A stretch of DNA of 62,382 bases from Sphingobacteriales bacterium TSM_CSS (lineage in GTDB: Bacteria; Bacteroidota; Bacteroidia; Chitinophagales; UBA2359). The DNA is taken from contig NBMY01000097.1 in assembly GCA_002212985.1 (NCBI GenBank), positions 1-62,382 on the forward strand, in the 5' to 3' direction. Under the pieces are notes generated by a model that was not told the DNA's origin, did not search any database, and was given only the letters and a program-made list of their open reading frames with translations. Within the stretch, counting starts at the first letter, position 1. The number at the start of each line of letters is the position of its first letter. The position numbers and the translations under genes are program-made. Shown in pieces: positions 18,501 to 27,977 of the stretch.

Positions 18501-18849
18501 ATGGTTATCATTTACTGTAAATTAAGGTTGTGATATTTCATATAAAGCCTTTCAGGTGCTAAAGTAGCAATTTTACTTACTATTTTCAGCAAAATTGACA
18601 ATTAAATATTTTCTTTGTAAACATTTAAAGTAAATTAGTTTGTTGTACTTTTGCGTGTTACTTAAATCATTAATTGTTTTACACACAAAAATCGTGTAGT
18701 GTCAATTTAATCAGTTTGTCCCTTTTTCTCATATGTCGGGGTATAAGTTGCTGTTTTCCTGTTTATCGGGAGGCTATATGATTTAGGCCTTTCGTCAACA
18801 GCCGGGAGCAAAAAGTAGGTTTTGTATAAAAAGTATAAATTTTAGCTTC
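18501..18849. other. 349-base intergenic region between divergent genes
   Basis: No coding capacity is apparent. It holds the promoter-like element at 18646-18653 and a long leader ahead of the adhesin gene. Confidence 0.5.
18646..18653 (+). promoter_or_regulatory. putative -7 element for the adhesin gene
   Basis: TACTTTTG, about 195 bases ahead of the start codon at 18850, implying a long 5' untranslated leader. Confidence 0.4.
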
Positions 18850-21834
18850 ATGAATAAACTCAGTTCCAATTACACTTTTGTGTGGCATTGTGCCTTGCCG
18901 GCACTGTGTGTCTTTTTTTTTCTGCTTACCGTCATGGGTATTCAAACCTATGCACAAACCACGCTTAGCATAGTTCCGCCCTCATGTTATACACCAACAA
19001 CACCCGCCGCTCAGGATGCCCTTGCGGCTGCCGATGTCACAGGAAATACGCCTTATGGTACCTGGCGGGCAATGGTGCAGTATGCACAAACGCACCCGTC
19101 TGTAACTACCCTGAATTTTGCTCAGGGAACCTACCTTACCAATATGACAGGCAGCAGCCTCGATTGGGGAACTGCCAGCACCGGTTATGTCATACCTGCC
19201 AATGTTGCGGTAAATGGCAACGGCGCTTTAATTGACAATACGCCACTTGCCGGAACCAGTCAGGTTTGCTTTGCCTCTTTAAGCAGTGGAAGCACACTTA
19301 ATAACTTCAAATTTAAAAAGTTTTCGGGAAACACAGCCGGAGCAGTTAATGTTCCGGCTACTGCTACCGGCTGGACAATCAGCAATTGTACGTTTGACAA
19401 CTGTAACCTTGCTACCGATGCCCTTAAAGTAGCCCTTGCCGCAGCCGGAACAGGAACCATAACGGGTTGCAGCTTTATTAACAACAGCAACCCGTTGGCT
19501 TATAATCCCGCTACCGTTGGAACAGCCACCGCCAGCGCCTTGTCTGTTACAGGAACACTAACCTCTGACCTGAATATCATTAATTCTGCTTTCCGCTGCA
19601 ATTTCAGAAATACTTCAGGCGGTGCTGTACAAATTCACGATGATGTGCATGTAGATTTTGACGGTTGCACCTTTGCAGGAAATGAGGCAAATGCCAGCGC
19701 AGGCGGTGCGGTTTCTATACAAAACAATGCCGTTGTTTCTTTTAATAATACCTTTTTTACCTGTAATTTTACCTCGGGCGGAACCACCTACGATGGCGGC
19801 GCTTTAGATATAGAAAGCGGTTCAAATGTTACTATAACAGGCAGTAATTTCAAGAGCAACGGCTCACCCGATGCCACCTGGACTGCCAGCGCCGATACCC
19901 GCTACGGAGGAGCAATTTATGCTGCAGGTGCTGCTGCAAGCCTTGTAACGCTTACTATCAGCAATACCATTTTTGACGGCAATGTTGCCGGTACCGGCGC
20001 AGGAATTTACCTCAACGATGCCAATACTACCCTTACCAACAATTATTTTACCGCAAACGATGCCAATGCCGAAGGCGGCGGCGTTTTTGTAGCAGAAGGT
20101 AATAATCTGGCAACGCTCAGTTTTAGCAACAACACCTTTACAGGAAATAATGCAAGCGGCAGCTGTACCGGTATTGATGTATTTACCGAAGCACATATTA
20201 ACGGCGCAAATAATGATTTGCAGTTTTTGGCCGACGGACACCATCTTTCCAATAACCCCGGCTCATTGCAGTTTAACAATGGCGGAGGAGGCGACAGATG
20301 TAACACTTTTAATGCTACCAACTGGCCTAATTCGGCCGGTACCGTATCTTCTAACGGCGACAGGCTGCTTTTGAGTTCGGCCGGCGCATCTTTTCACTAT
20401 GCCAACAGGCAGGAAACCGCCGCCGGCGCAACCAATAAACTGTACTGGACTTTTACCCTGTACACCGCCAACACATTTTCGTTAGATACCCGCTACATGG
20501 CTTATTGCTTGGGCGGTACCAGTTCAGATTTTACAACGGGCAACGGGTTTGCCATTGTAAAAGGAAGAGACGGAACCTCAAAAATTGAGTTTTGCAGTTT
20601 TACAAACGGCTTAGATAATTCGGCCAATTTTACTGCAATTCAGCTTTTCGCAACTCCGGCAAACGAAGATGGGTATATTGCCTTTAAAGTAATGTATGAC
20701 CCTGTTGCTGGCAACTGGACTTTCTGGTGGTCTAATTCCAATAGTGGCGGCGATGTACCTGCCAATGAAAGCGACCCGCGAGGATTTTATTGGTGTGGCA
20801 CTTCCAGTCCATCAACCATAACGGCCAATGTGGCAGCATCTTTTGTTGCTTCGCCTTTTTTTATGGGCCCGGTTTACAAGGGGGCATCTTCAAATCAGGT
20901 TTTTGTAAATAGTGCTTTCTTCCGTTCGGGCGATGAAACAAGCGGTACAGGTTGGTCGGGTACTTATACGGCAGCCACCTGTTCTACCTGTCTGCCTTCC
21001 ACGCCGGCGGTTACAAATTTATGTCCGCTTCCTGCTGCCTACAACATTTCCGGCACTCTGTTCCACGATACGGACGGCTTAACCGACAGCAGTGTTGACG
21101 GCACGGGCATAGGCACGGTATCTGCCACGCAGATGTATGCCAATTTAGTACAAGGCGGCAGTGTGGTACAGAGCATTACGCTTCCGGCAGGCGGCACCTA
21201 CACGTTTACCGGTTTATCGGCAGGCAGTTATACGGTGGTAATAGCCACTTCTGCTACGGCTACAACACCTTCGGTTCCTGCCGGTTGGGTAAATGTTGGC
21301 GAAGCTTTTGGCAGCAACAACGGCGCCGGCACGGGCAATGAAGGCGGCACACCCAACGGCTCTATAGCGGTAACGGTAGGCAGCGCCGATGTAACAGGGG
21401 TTAATTTTGGTATAGAGCAGCCGCCGGTAGCGGGAACAGCCACCTCTGTTACTCAAAGCAATCCGGGCGGCACTACCAGTGTACGGGTCGATAACTTACT
21501 GACATCGGGCAGTGCGCCCATTTTCAGCGCATCAGACCCCGATGGCACGGTTAGCAGCATTACCATTACAGTTTTTCCCACCAATGCAACAAGTATAAGC
21601 ATAAACGGAATCACCTATACAAGCGGTATGTTTCCGGGTGGCGGGGTAAATGTTCCCACCAACGGCAGCGGCGTACCCACCCAAATCATTTCGGTTGACC
21701 CTGTTGACGGTAATGTGAGTGTTGACATTTCCTACACTACCACCGACGCGGCAGGAATTGTAAGCAATACCGGTACGGCAACGGTTCCGTTCGGTGCGTC
21801 CTGTAATCCAAATCAGGGAAGCTGGAACTATTAG
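18850..21834 (+). CDS. large secreted beta-helix / SdrD-B-like surface protein
   Basis: A 994-residue exported protein with a signal peptide (about 1-36, ending IQTYAQ). Residues about 40-470 form a right-handed parallel beta-helix with repeated GGAV/GGAL, NNTF and GGGVFV motifs. About 480-700 resembles a concanavalin/LamG-like region (YWTFTLYTANTFSLDTRYMA). About 715-850 is an SdrD B-like/CNA-B domain (ISGTLFHDTDGLTDSSVDG ... GLSAGSYTVVI). A cadherin-like or Ig-like segment follows (FSASDPDGTVSSITITVFP). It ends in NPNQGSWNY with no recognisable T9SS sorting domain, although such proteins usually have one. It is probably an adhesin or cell-surface protein. Confidence 0.82.
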   Translation: MNKLSSNYTFVWHCALPALCVFFFLLTVMGIQTYAQTTLSIVPPSCYTPTTPAAQDALAAADVTGNTPYGTWRAMVQYAQTHPSVTTLNFAQGTYLTNMTGSSLDWGTASTGYVIPANVAVNGNGALIDNTPLAGTSQVCFASLSSGSTLNNFKFKKFSGNTAGAVNVPATATGWTISNCTFDNCNLATDALKVALAAAGTGTITGCSFINNSNPLAYNPATVGTATASALSVTGTLTSDLNIINSAFRCNFRNTSGGAVQIHDDVHVDFDGCTFAGNEANASAGGAVSIQNNAVVSFNNTFFTCNFTSGGTTYDGGALDIESGSNVTITGSNFKSNGSPDATWTASADTRYGGAIYAAGAAASLVTLTISNTIFDGNVAGTGAGIYLNDANTTLTNNYFTANDANAEGGGVFVAEGNNLATLSFSNNTFTGNNASGSCTGIDVFTEAHINGANNDLQFLADGHHLSNNPGSLQFNNGGGGDRCNTFNATNWPNSAGTVSSNGDRLLLSSAGASFHYANRQETAAGATNKLYWTFTLYTANTFSLDTRYMAYCLGGTSSDFTTGNGFAIVKGRDGTSKIEFCSFTNGLDNSANFTAIQLFATPANEDGYIAFKVMYDPVAGNWTFWWSNSNSGGDVPANESDPRGFYWCGTSSPSTITANVAASFVASPFFMGPVYKGASSNQVFVNSAFFRSGDETSGTGWSGTYTAATCSTCLPSTPAVTNLCPLPAAYNISGTLFHDTDGLTDSSVDGTGIGTVSATQMYANLVQGGSVVQSITLPAGGTYTFTGLSAGSYTVVIATSATATTPSVPAGWVNVGEAFGSNNGAGTGNEGGTPNGSIAVTVGSADVTGVNFGIEQPPVAGTATSVTQSNPGGTTSVRVDNLLTSGSAPIFSASDPDGTVSSITITVFPTNATSISINGITYTSGMFPGGGVNVPTNGSGVPTQIISVDPVDGNVSVDISYTTTDAAGIVSNTGTATVPFGASCNPNQGSWNY

Positions 21835-21870
21835 CAATGCAGTAGTTCTATTTTTATATAAAATTGAATT

Positions 21871-21911
21871 AACCAAAAAAGGCTGTCTGTTTCAGACGGA
21901 CTCTTTTGGTT
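21871..21911 (+). terminator. hairpin terminator after the adhesin gene
   Basis: Outer arms AACCAAAA (21871-21878) and TTTTGGTT (21904-21911), with an inner GTCTG-TTT-CAGAC stem. It lies 37 bases after the stop codon. Confidence 0.5.
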
Positions 21912-22012
21912 AGGGAGTTGCAATATTAAGGTAAGTTATTTAGGTTAAGGTACGCATCGTGGGCAATATGCCGGTGTGCTGCTGTATAATTGCTGTATAA
22001 GGTGGTAGCAAT

Positions 22013-22984
22013 CTATTTCAAAGCCTGTACAATGGTGCGTACATTAGCCTGCACCATGCCGGTATAAGTTCCTTCGGGGGTGCCATCTTGCCCCATAGCA
22101 TCAGAAAACAAGGTTCCGCCAATGCTTATTCTGTGACCGCGTTCATTACAGCCGGCCACCACTGCTTCGAGCGGTTTGGGAGGCACCGAACTTTCAACAA
22201 ACACTGCTTTTACTTTTCGGGAACTGATGAGTTCTACCATATCGGTAATATCTTTCAGTCCAAACTCAATTACCGTTGATATTCCCTGTAAACCTTTCAC
22301 CTCAATATCGTAGGCCCTTCCAAAATAGTTAAAAGCATCGTGCGAGGTAATGAGCAGCCGCTGCTCTTTGGGTATGGTGGCAATTTGCTGTTTAACGTCT
22401 TCATGCAGGGCGGCAAGTTGTTGCAGGTAAGTTGTTTCGTTTGCGCGGTAGAAGTCGGCATTTTCGGGGTCTTTTTCCTGCATATGTTTGCTTATTTGCG
22501 CTACTGCTTTTGCCCAAAGCGATACGTCAAACCAAATATGAGGGTCGTAGGCATGTTTGCCATCTGTAGCCGTTTTACCGCTCAGGGGTAAAAACAATGC
22601 ATTGTCAATGCCATCAGAAACGGCAAAAACTGGTTTCTGGCGGGCTAATTTTTCCAGGATATCCTCCATTTTCCCTTCCAGAAACAAACCGTTATAAAAC
22701 ACCATATCAGCGTTACTCAGTAAGTTGAGGTCGTTTTGGGTGGCTTTGTAAAGATGCGGGTCAACACCGGCGCCCATAAGGGATGCTACTTCGGCCTTAT
22801 CTTTTACTATGTTTTGTACTGCATCTTTAATCATACCGGTTGTGGTAACAATTTTTGGCTTGCCTACCGTGGTTCCTTTGTCTGCTTTTGGGTTGCAGGC
22901 GGAGAAGACAGCGAGCAGGCACAAACAGGCAGTAAAAAGCAATATGGCAGCCGGCAATGCGTACCGGTTGTAAATAAGTTTCAT
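22013..22984 (-). CDS. periplasmic metal-binding lipoprotein of a zinc/manganese ABC transporter
   Basis: A 323-residue cluster A-I solute-binding protein (ZnuA/TroA type). A likely lipobox ends at Cys30 (VFSAC). The four expected metal ligands are present: His77 (DPHLYK), His149 (YDPHIWFD), His215 (TSHDAFNYFG) and Asp295 (LFSDAMG), the three-His-one-Asp set of TroA. There is no long His-rich loop. No permease or ATPase gene lies nearby, so it either works with components encoded elsewhere or is a solitary binding protein. Zn versus Mn cannot be decided. Confidence 0.9.
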   Translation of the reverse strand: MKLIYNRYALPAAILLFTACLCLLAVFSACNPKADKGTTVGKPKIVTTTGMIKDAVQNIVKDKAEVASLMGAGVDPHLYKATQNDLNLLSNADMVFYNGLFLEGKMEDILEKLARQKPVFAVSDGIDNALFLPLSGKTATDGKHAYDPHIWFDVSLWAKAVAQISKHMQEKDPENADFYRANETTYLQQLAALHEDVKQQIATIPKEQRLLITSHDAFNYFGRAYDIEVKGLQGISTVIEFGLKDITDMVELISSRKVKAVFVESSVPPKPLEAVVAGCNERGHRISIGGTLFSDAMGQDGTPEGTYTGMVQANVRTIVQALK

Positions 22985-23126
22985 GTGGTTGAATATTTAA
23001 TATAAATCAGGTAAAAAAACTATGTAGCATAAACAACCCAATCCGGCAGCCGGTTTAACCCCTGTCCAAATGGAAAGATAAAAAAACTTTGGCATAAGGG
23101 GAAGAGCAGTAAGGAAGCAATCGGCG

Positions 23127-23795
23127 TTAGTCCTTGTTATCTTTGTACTTGTTTTTAAAATCACCGCGTTTCAGGGCTTTAAAAAATTCTGCCCAGGCAA
23201 AAACGTCAAAAATACGCATGTGGGGCGATTGACCTACAGAATATAAGTTTTGCGAGTAACGGCGCATTTGGTAGTCAAAGTTTTCGTTGCCGTCCATTTT
23301 CATGGAGAGCGAAAGTTCCTGAATGCGTTGCTGGTCTAAATTTTTTTCGGCGCGGGTAATATCGTCATCGGGAATATTGAGTGAGAGAAAAGCCTGTTTA
23401 AACTCATGAGGTGCCGGCCAAGGGTAAATGATGGCTGTAGGCAGCATTACCGTATCATGTTTCATAAACTGAATGACAGAATAGGTGTTTTCTGGTAAAT
23501 TGGAAGGAATGACCATTTTTGCCTTTTGGTATCCTACTGCCGAAAACAAAATGGTATCGCCTTTGGTAACCACAAAAGAAAAGAACCCCTGCCCGTTGCT
23601 GATGGTGCCGCGGCGCTTGCTTTTATCCCAAATGTTGGCATAAAAAACAGGAGATAAACTATCGGATGACATTACAATGCCCGAAAACTGCACCAAACGG
23701 CTGTTGGCATCTTGTGCCTGTAAATTTCCTTCGGCCGAAAAACAACTGGCCAAACCAAAAAATGCCAGTAACAAAGTAACCCGAAACACCATCAT
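23127..23795 (-). CDS. secreted protein with carboxypeptidase-like regulatory domain
   Basis: The start at 23795 gives MMVFRVTLLLAFFGLASCFS, a good signal peptide (222 residues in all); an upstream ATG at 23897 would add 34 residues. After the signal comes a CarboxypepD_reg-like beta-sandwich (VQFSGIVMSSDSLSPVFYAN ... GTISNGQGFFSFVV ... GDTILFSAVGYQK). The C-terminal half is charged and specific to this protein. Such proteins are common periplasmic or surface proteins in Bacteroidota; function unknown. Confidence 0.75.
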   Translation of the reverse strand: MMVFRVTLLLAFFGLASCFSAEGNLQAQDANSRLVQFSGIVMSSDSLSPVFYANIWDKSKRRGTISNGQGFFSFVVTKGDTILFSAVGYQKAKMVIPSNLPENTYSVIQFMKHDTVMLPTAIIYPWPAPHEFKQAFLSLNIPDDDITRAEKNLDQQRIQELSLSMKMDGNENFDYQMRRYSQNLYSVGQSPHMRIFDVFAWAEFFKALKRGDFKNKYKDNKD

Positions 23796-23931
23796 ATTAC
23801 CTGCTTTACCCGAATAACGTTTTAATGAGTAAAATAGTTGTGTATCTGTAGTACATAGCATGTACTGAAGACCAGTAAGATTTTTTTTCCGACCCAAACG
23901 GGCCTAATGGGCACTTTTTTCAGACATCGGG

Positions 23932-23962
23932 TTTGGTAATTTGCGCTTTATGGCTATATTTG
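23932..23962 (+). promoter_or_regulatory. Bacteroidota promoter (-33/-7)
   Basis: TTTG (23932-23935), 19 bases, then TATATTTG (23955-23962): a near-ideal pair, 39 bases ahead of the ATG at 24002. Confidence 0.55.
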
Positions 23963-24001
23963 CCTCCTGTGCATTTTGTTTACCCGCCCAACTAACCGCC
24001 C

Positions 24002-24862
24002 ATGAACAAAGTACTGTTTGTGTTTATGCTGCTTTTATGTTACTTTAATGGTTTATTTGCCCAAATTCCCACATGGAGCGAACATATAGCGCTTATTTTG
24101 TACGCCAATTGCACCAAATGCCACCACGAAGGCGGAATTGCTCCGTTTTCGCTGCTTACCTATGCCGATGCCTAAGATCACCAGTATATGATTGCCATAG
24201 AAACGGACGAAGGACACATGCCGCCCTGGCCACCCGATAACCAGTATGTCCATTTTACCGATGAACGGGTACTTTGCGACGACGAAATAGCCCTTATACA
24301 GCAATGGCTCGATGGCGGTGCGCCAGAAGGAAACCCTGCCCTGGCGCCAATACCGCCGGTGTACAACAACCAATCGGTGCTGGGAACACCCGATTTAGCG
24401 GTAACCATACCTACTTATACCGTACAGCAAACAACCGATGAGTACCGGTGTTTTGATATTCCTTCCAACCTGTTGCAAAACTGCTACATTACCGCCATAG
24501 AAGTGCTGCCCGGCAATCCCGAAATTGTACACCAAGTACTGGTATTTTACGATACTTCGGGCGTTTTAAGTGCCTTGCCCATTGCCCTGCCAAATGACGT
24601 CCCCTACAATTTTACCACCAATGCCAATACCGCGTTTGGCAATGAACACCTCAAAAGCGTAGGCGGCAAGTTTTGCCTGCCCGCCGGCGATACAGACGGC
24701 AACGGAGTTATTAACCATGCCGATGTAAACGCATGGATAAATGCACAGGCCACCGGCGTATATGTATTGCCCGATATAAATAAGGACAAGAACGTAAACG
24801 CCACCGATTTTAACCTGCTGCAGCCCAACCTCGGCAGTATGGCCATAAAACAATTGCGCTAA
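24002..24862 (+). pseudogene. cytochrome-c-like / monooxygenase-like secreted protein broken by TAA and fused to a dockerin-like tail
   Basis: One reading frame runs from ATG 24002 to TAA 24862 but is interrupted by TAA at codon 58 (24173-24175). Before the stop: a signal peptide and a heme c motif CTKCHHEGGIAPFSLLTYAD (Cys37, Cys40, His41). After it the same family resumes at once (GHMPPWPPDNQYVHF, WLDGGAPEGNPAL). A segment like the N-domain of copper type II monooxygenases (EVLPGNPEIVHQVLVFYD) follows. It then shifts abruptly to a tail with two EF-hand/dockerin-like units (DTDGNGVINHADVNAWI and DINKDKNVNATDFNLLQ), normally found at the end of other secreted proteins. A 224-residue fragment could be translated from ATG 24188 but would lack export and heme. 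Confidence 0.75.
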
Positions 24863-24919
24863 CGGATGTCCCCGCTCTTTCAAAACATTTCAAAACCATA
24901 CTTAACCAACACAATCAAC

Positions 24920-25198
24920 ATGAACATCATTATTACCAATGCAGAAGAAGCCGGAATGCCGGCCGAAATGGCAGAAAATTGTCGCCAGTTACTTCAGTGG
25001 AGAATTGAAGATGAGTATGACTTCCTCCCCGATGAAGGAGACGATGTTACCATTCTATATTCCGAAAAAGACCCCTTGCAGGAAACCGATGAAATGGATG
25101 AGCACGCATATTTCATCTATTTCGGGGTAGCTAAGGTAGAAGCACCCGATGAAACAGACCGCAGCAAAGCAACGGTTTACCTCGATTTGGCCTACTGA
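24920..25198 (+). CDS. small acidic protein of unknown function
   Basis: The start at 24920 gives MNIIITNAEEAGMPAEMAEN (92 residues); an in-frame ATG at 24866 would add 18 residues. It is strongly acidic (DEYDFLPDEGDDVTILYSEK, ETDEMDEHAYF) with a C-terminal strand pattern ATVYLDLAY. No signal peptide or membrane helix is present. Not recognised. It lies 57 bases after the broken cytochrome-like gene on the same strand. Confidence 0.7.
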   Translation: MNIIITNAEEAGMPAEMAENCRQLLQWRIEDEYDFLPDEGDDVTILYSEKDPLQETDEMDEHAYFIYFGVAKVEAPDETDRSKATVYLDLAY

Positions 25199-25301
25199 AA
25201 ACAACAGCAACTTGCCGCAAACTATTGGCAAATTTAACGCTGCGCACTGTTAGGTTTTAACTTTTTTGCTTCGGTTGTTGCAACTTTGAAGAATAAATGC
25301 T

Positions 25302-25309
25302 TTTCTTTG
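25302..25309 (+). promoter_or_regulatory. putative -7 element of the FecA-like receptor gene
   Basis: TTTCTTTG (one mismatch to TAnnTTTG), just 4 bases upstream of the palindromic motif at 25314. Confidence 0.35.
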
Positions 25310-25313
25310 CACA

Positions 25314-25337
25314 TTATTTAGAATTAGTCTAATTAAA
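25314..25337 (+). promoter_or_regulatory. candidate iron-responsive operator (receptor gene)
   Basis: Reads TTATTTAGA-ATT-AGT-C-TAA-T-TAAA and contains the inverted repeat TTAGA-N5-TCTAA. It lies 11 bases ahead of the receptor start codon and overlaps the expected transcription start. It matches the site before feoA (31632-31655) at 19 of 24 positions, which suggests a shared repressor. The symmetry recalls DtxR/IdeR boxes, but Fur is not excluded. Confidence 0.55.
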
Positions 25338-25348
25338 TATAGTCGCAA

Positions 25349-27847
25349 ATGAAGCAATTATTCACGACAAAACGTAGGTTTACAACTAAAGTACCGGCCG
25401 GTTTGGCGGCTTTATTGATGTTGCTGATGCTCCTGAGTAAGCAGGCAGCAGCACAGCAACCCACCGGAAATTTGGAGGGCAATGTGCAAACCAAAACCGG
25501 CCAGCCTTTGGCGGGGGTAAACATTACCCTGCAAAACAAAGGCACTGTAACCGACACTGCCGGGCATTTTTCAATTTCGGGTTTAACACCCGGAAAACAC
25601 ACCTTGGTGCTGAGTGCAGTTACCATTGAGCAACAAAGACAAACGATGTATATTCGCCCCGCCGAAACTACCCGGATAACCATAACCGCCACCGAACGCA
25701 ATGAGCAGTTGCAGGAGATAGAAGTGCGCGGCTACCGCAGCAATGCACGCCTGCAACCATTAAATGAGGTGCAAAACACTGCCCTATACGCCGGCAAAAA
25801 AACCGAAGTTATTCAACCTTCGGAGTTAACGGTAAACCTGGCCATTAACCCGGCAAGGCAACTGTTTGCCAAAACACCCGGTATTTCGGTATGGGAAAAC
25901 GACGGTTCGGGCATTCAAACAGGCATAGCTTCAAGGGGGTTAAGCCCCAACCGCTCGTGGGAGTTTAACGTAAGGCAAAACGGCTGCGATATTTCACCCG
26001 ATGTTTTCGGATATCCCGAGGCCTATTATACTCCACCTTCCGAAGCGGTAGAGCAAATTCAGGTAGTGCGCGGTGCGGCAAGCCTGCAATATGGTCCGCA
26101 ATTTGGCGGGCTGCTTAATTACCAACTAAAAAAAGGCAGCGAGGTAAAACCCGTTTCAATGGAAAGCCGCAATACGGCAGGCAGTAACGGGCTGTTTAAC
26201 TCTTTTACCCTGTTGGGCGGTACCCGCGGAAAATGGCAATATACCACTTGGTTTCACCATCGCAGCGCAAACGGCTGGCGGCATAACAGCCGCTACCATA
26301 TTAATACCGGGCACATAAATCTAAATTATGCCGTTTCAGATAACATAACCGTTGGCGCAGAATATACCCGAATGGACTACCTAAGCCAGCAACCCGGCGG
26401 GCTTACCGACTCGCTCTTTCAACAAAACAGCCGCCAAAGTTTGCGCGCCCGAAACTGGTTTGGCGCCCCATGGAACATTGCCAACCTTTATGCCGATATT
26501 ACCTACGGAAAAAATAACAACAAAATACGCCTTAATGTATTTGGACTTGTGGCAGAACGCAACAGTGTGGGTTTTGTAGCCGCCATTACCCAACCCGATA
26601 CCATTTCTACCGTAACCGGCAACTATGCCCTTAGACAAGTTGATCGCGACCACTACCGCACCGGCGGCGCAGAGTTGCGCACTATTACCCACTATAACCT
26701 ATGGCAGCAAAAACATACGCTGGCGGCAGGTATCCGGTTTTCTGCGGCCAATACCCGCCGCAGGCAACTGGGAAAAGGTTCTGCGGGTACCGAAATGGAC
26801 CTCGAGCTCCAATCGGGCGATTTTGCCCGCGACCTTCGGTTTGATACCCAAAACCTATCCGTTTTTGCCGAAAACATGTTCAGAATTACCCCTAAACTGT
26901 CTGTAACGCCGGGTATAAGAATGGAACATATTGTTTCGGGTGCCTCGGGAAGGTTAAAGTTTAATTCCGATGGTTCAGAAAACCTCATGAACAACCTTAC
27001 CCAAACCCGCAATCTGCTGTTGCTGGGAATCGGAACCGAATTTAAAGCGCTGAACGAGCTGACCTTGTATGGGAATATTTCGCAAAATTACCGGCCCGTT
27101 TTGTATTCCGATTTAACGCCGCCTGCCAATACCGATGTTATTGACCCCGATTTACAAGATGCATCGGGTTTTAATACCGATGCAGGTATAAGAGGTAAAG
27201 CAGGCAATTACCTCAGCTATGATGTGAGCGCGTTTTTTGTCCGCTATCATAACCGCATTGGCACCCTTACCCGCCTGTGGCCCGATAGTTCGCGCTATCA
27301 GTTTCGCACCAATATAGGAACAGGAATTAGCAGCGGTGTAGAGGTCTATGCCGAGGCTGACCCAATTGCCGCTTTTGGAAAAACCGAACAGGCAGGCAGT
27401 TTGAGTTTGTTTGCTTCGGTATCTTTTATTCATGCGGTTTATACCAATTACCTTACATCTGTGTACAGCAACGGCACTTTGGTAGAAGGCAACCTTAAAA
27501 ACAAACGCATTGAAAATGCACCCCGCTATATACACCGCTTCGGGCTTAACTATCACTACAAAGGATTTACCATAAACGGGCAACTAAGTATGACGGGGAA
27601 AACCTATTCCGATGCCGGCAACACCAAAACACCATCGGCAAACGGGCAAGCAGGGCTTGTTCCGGCTTACCGGGTGATAGATATTTCGGCCGATTACCAA
27701 TTTGCCGTTCATTACACGCTTAGCGCCGGCATTAATAACCTGGCCGATGCCCGCTATTTTACCCGACGGGCAGGCGGCTACCCCGGCCCCGGGCTGTTAC
27801 CGGCCGACGGACGAACGGCTTATGTGGCTTTTTTGATAAAACTGTAA
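25349..27847 (+). CDS. TonB-dependent receptor, FecA-like (iron/siderophore uptake)
   Basis: An 832-residue outer-membrane receptor with a signal peptide (about 1-36, ending AAAQ). A carboxypeptidase-like domain follows (about 40-120: GNVQTKTGQPLAGVNITLQN ... AGHFSISGLTPGKHTLVL). The TonB box region IEVRGYR leads into the plug (about 150-260: IASRGLSPNRSWEFNVRQNG, EQIQVVRGAASLQYGPQFGG). The 22-strand barrel ends in YVAFLIKL. The SPNRSW...RQNGCDISPDVFGYPEAYY plug segment resembles ferric dicitrate/siderophore receptors of the FecA group. The operator-like motif at 25314 shared with feoA supports iron regulation. Confidence 0.9.
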   Translation: MKQLFTTKRRFTTKVPAGLAALLMLLMLLSKQAAAQQPTGNLEGNVQTKTGQPLAGVNITLQNKGTVTDTAGHFSISGLTPGKHTLVLSAVTIEQQRQTMYIRPAETTRITITATERNEQLQEIEVRGYRSNARLQPLNEVQNTALYAGKKTEVIQPSELTVNLAINPARQLFAKTPGISVWENDGSGIQTGIASRGLSPNRSWEFNVRQNGCDISPDVFGYPEAYYTPPSEAVEQIQVVRGAASLQYGPQFGGLLNYQLKKGSEVKPVSMESRNTAGSNGLFNSFTLLGGTRGKWQYTTWFHHRSANGWRHNSRYHINTGHINLNYAVSDNITVGAEYTRMDYLSQQPGGLTDSLFQQNSRQSLRARNWFGAPWNIANLYADITYGKNNNKIRLNVFGLVAERNSVGFVAAITQPDTISTVTGNYALRQVDRDHYRTGGAELRTITHYNLWQQKHTLAAGIRFSAANTRRRQLGKGSAGTEMDLELQSGDFARDLRFDTQNLSVFAENMFRITPKLSVTPGIRMEHIVSGASGRLKFNSDGSENLMNNLTQTRNLLLLGIGTEFKALNELTLYGNISQNYRPVLYSDLTPPANTDVIDPDLQDASGFNTDAGIRGKAGNYLSYDVSAFFVRYHNRIGTLTRLWPDSSRYQFRTNIGTGISSGVEVYAEADPIAAFGKTEQAGSLSLFASVSFIHAVYTNYLTSVYSNGTLVEGNLKNKRIENAPRYIHRFGLNYHYKGFTINGQLSMTGKTYSDAGNTKTPSANGQAGLVPAYRVIDISADYQFAVHYTLSAGINNLADARYFTRRAGGYPGPGLLPADGRTAYVAFLIKL

Positions 27848-27977
27848 GAGGCTATACTAAGTCATCGTATGGTTTAAAACATCCGAGGACAGTATGGCTG
27901 TATGTCTGTAAGCAAAACTTCAAGGGTAGTTTGCTGTTCTTATGTTTGAGTATGCTGCATGCCTACCATTATGTACT

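Noticed and set aside
11845..24175. Stop-codon reassignment as an explanation for in-frame TAG (arsR) and TAA (24173)
   Set aside because: Two different stop codons are involved, and neighbouring genes end normally with these same codons; independent mutations or sequence errors are simpler.
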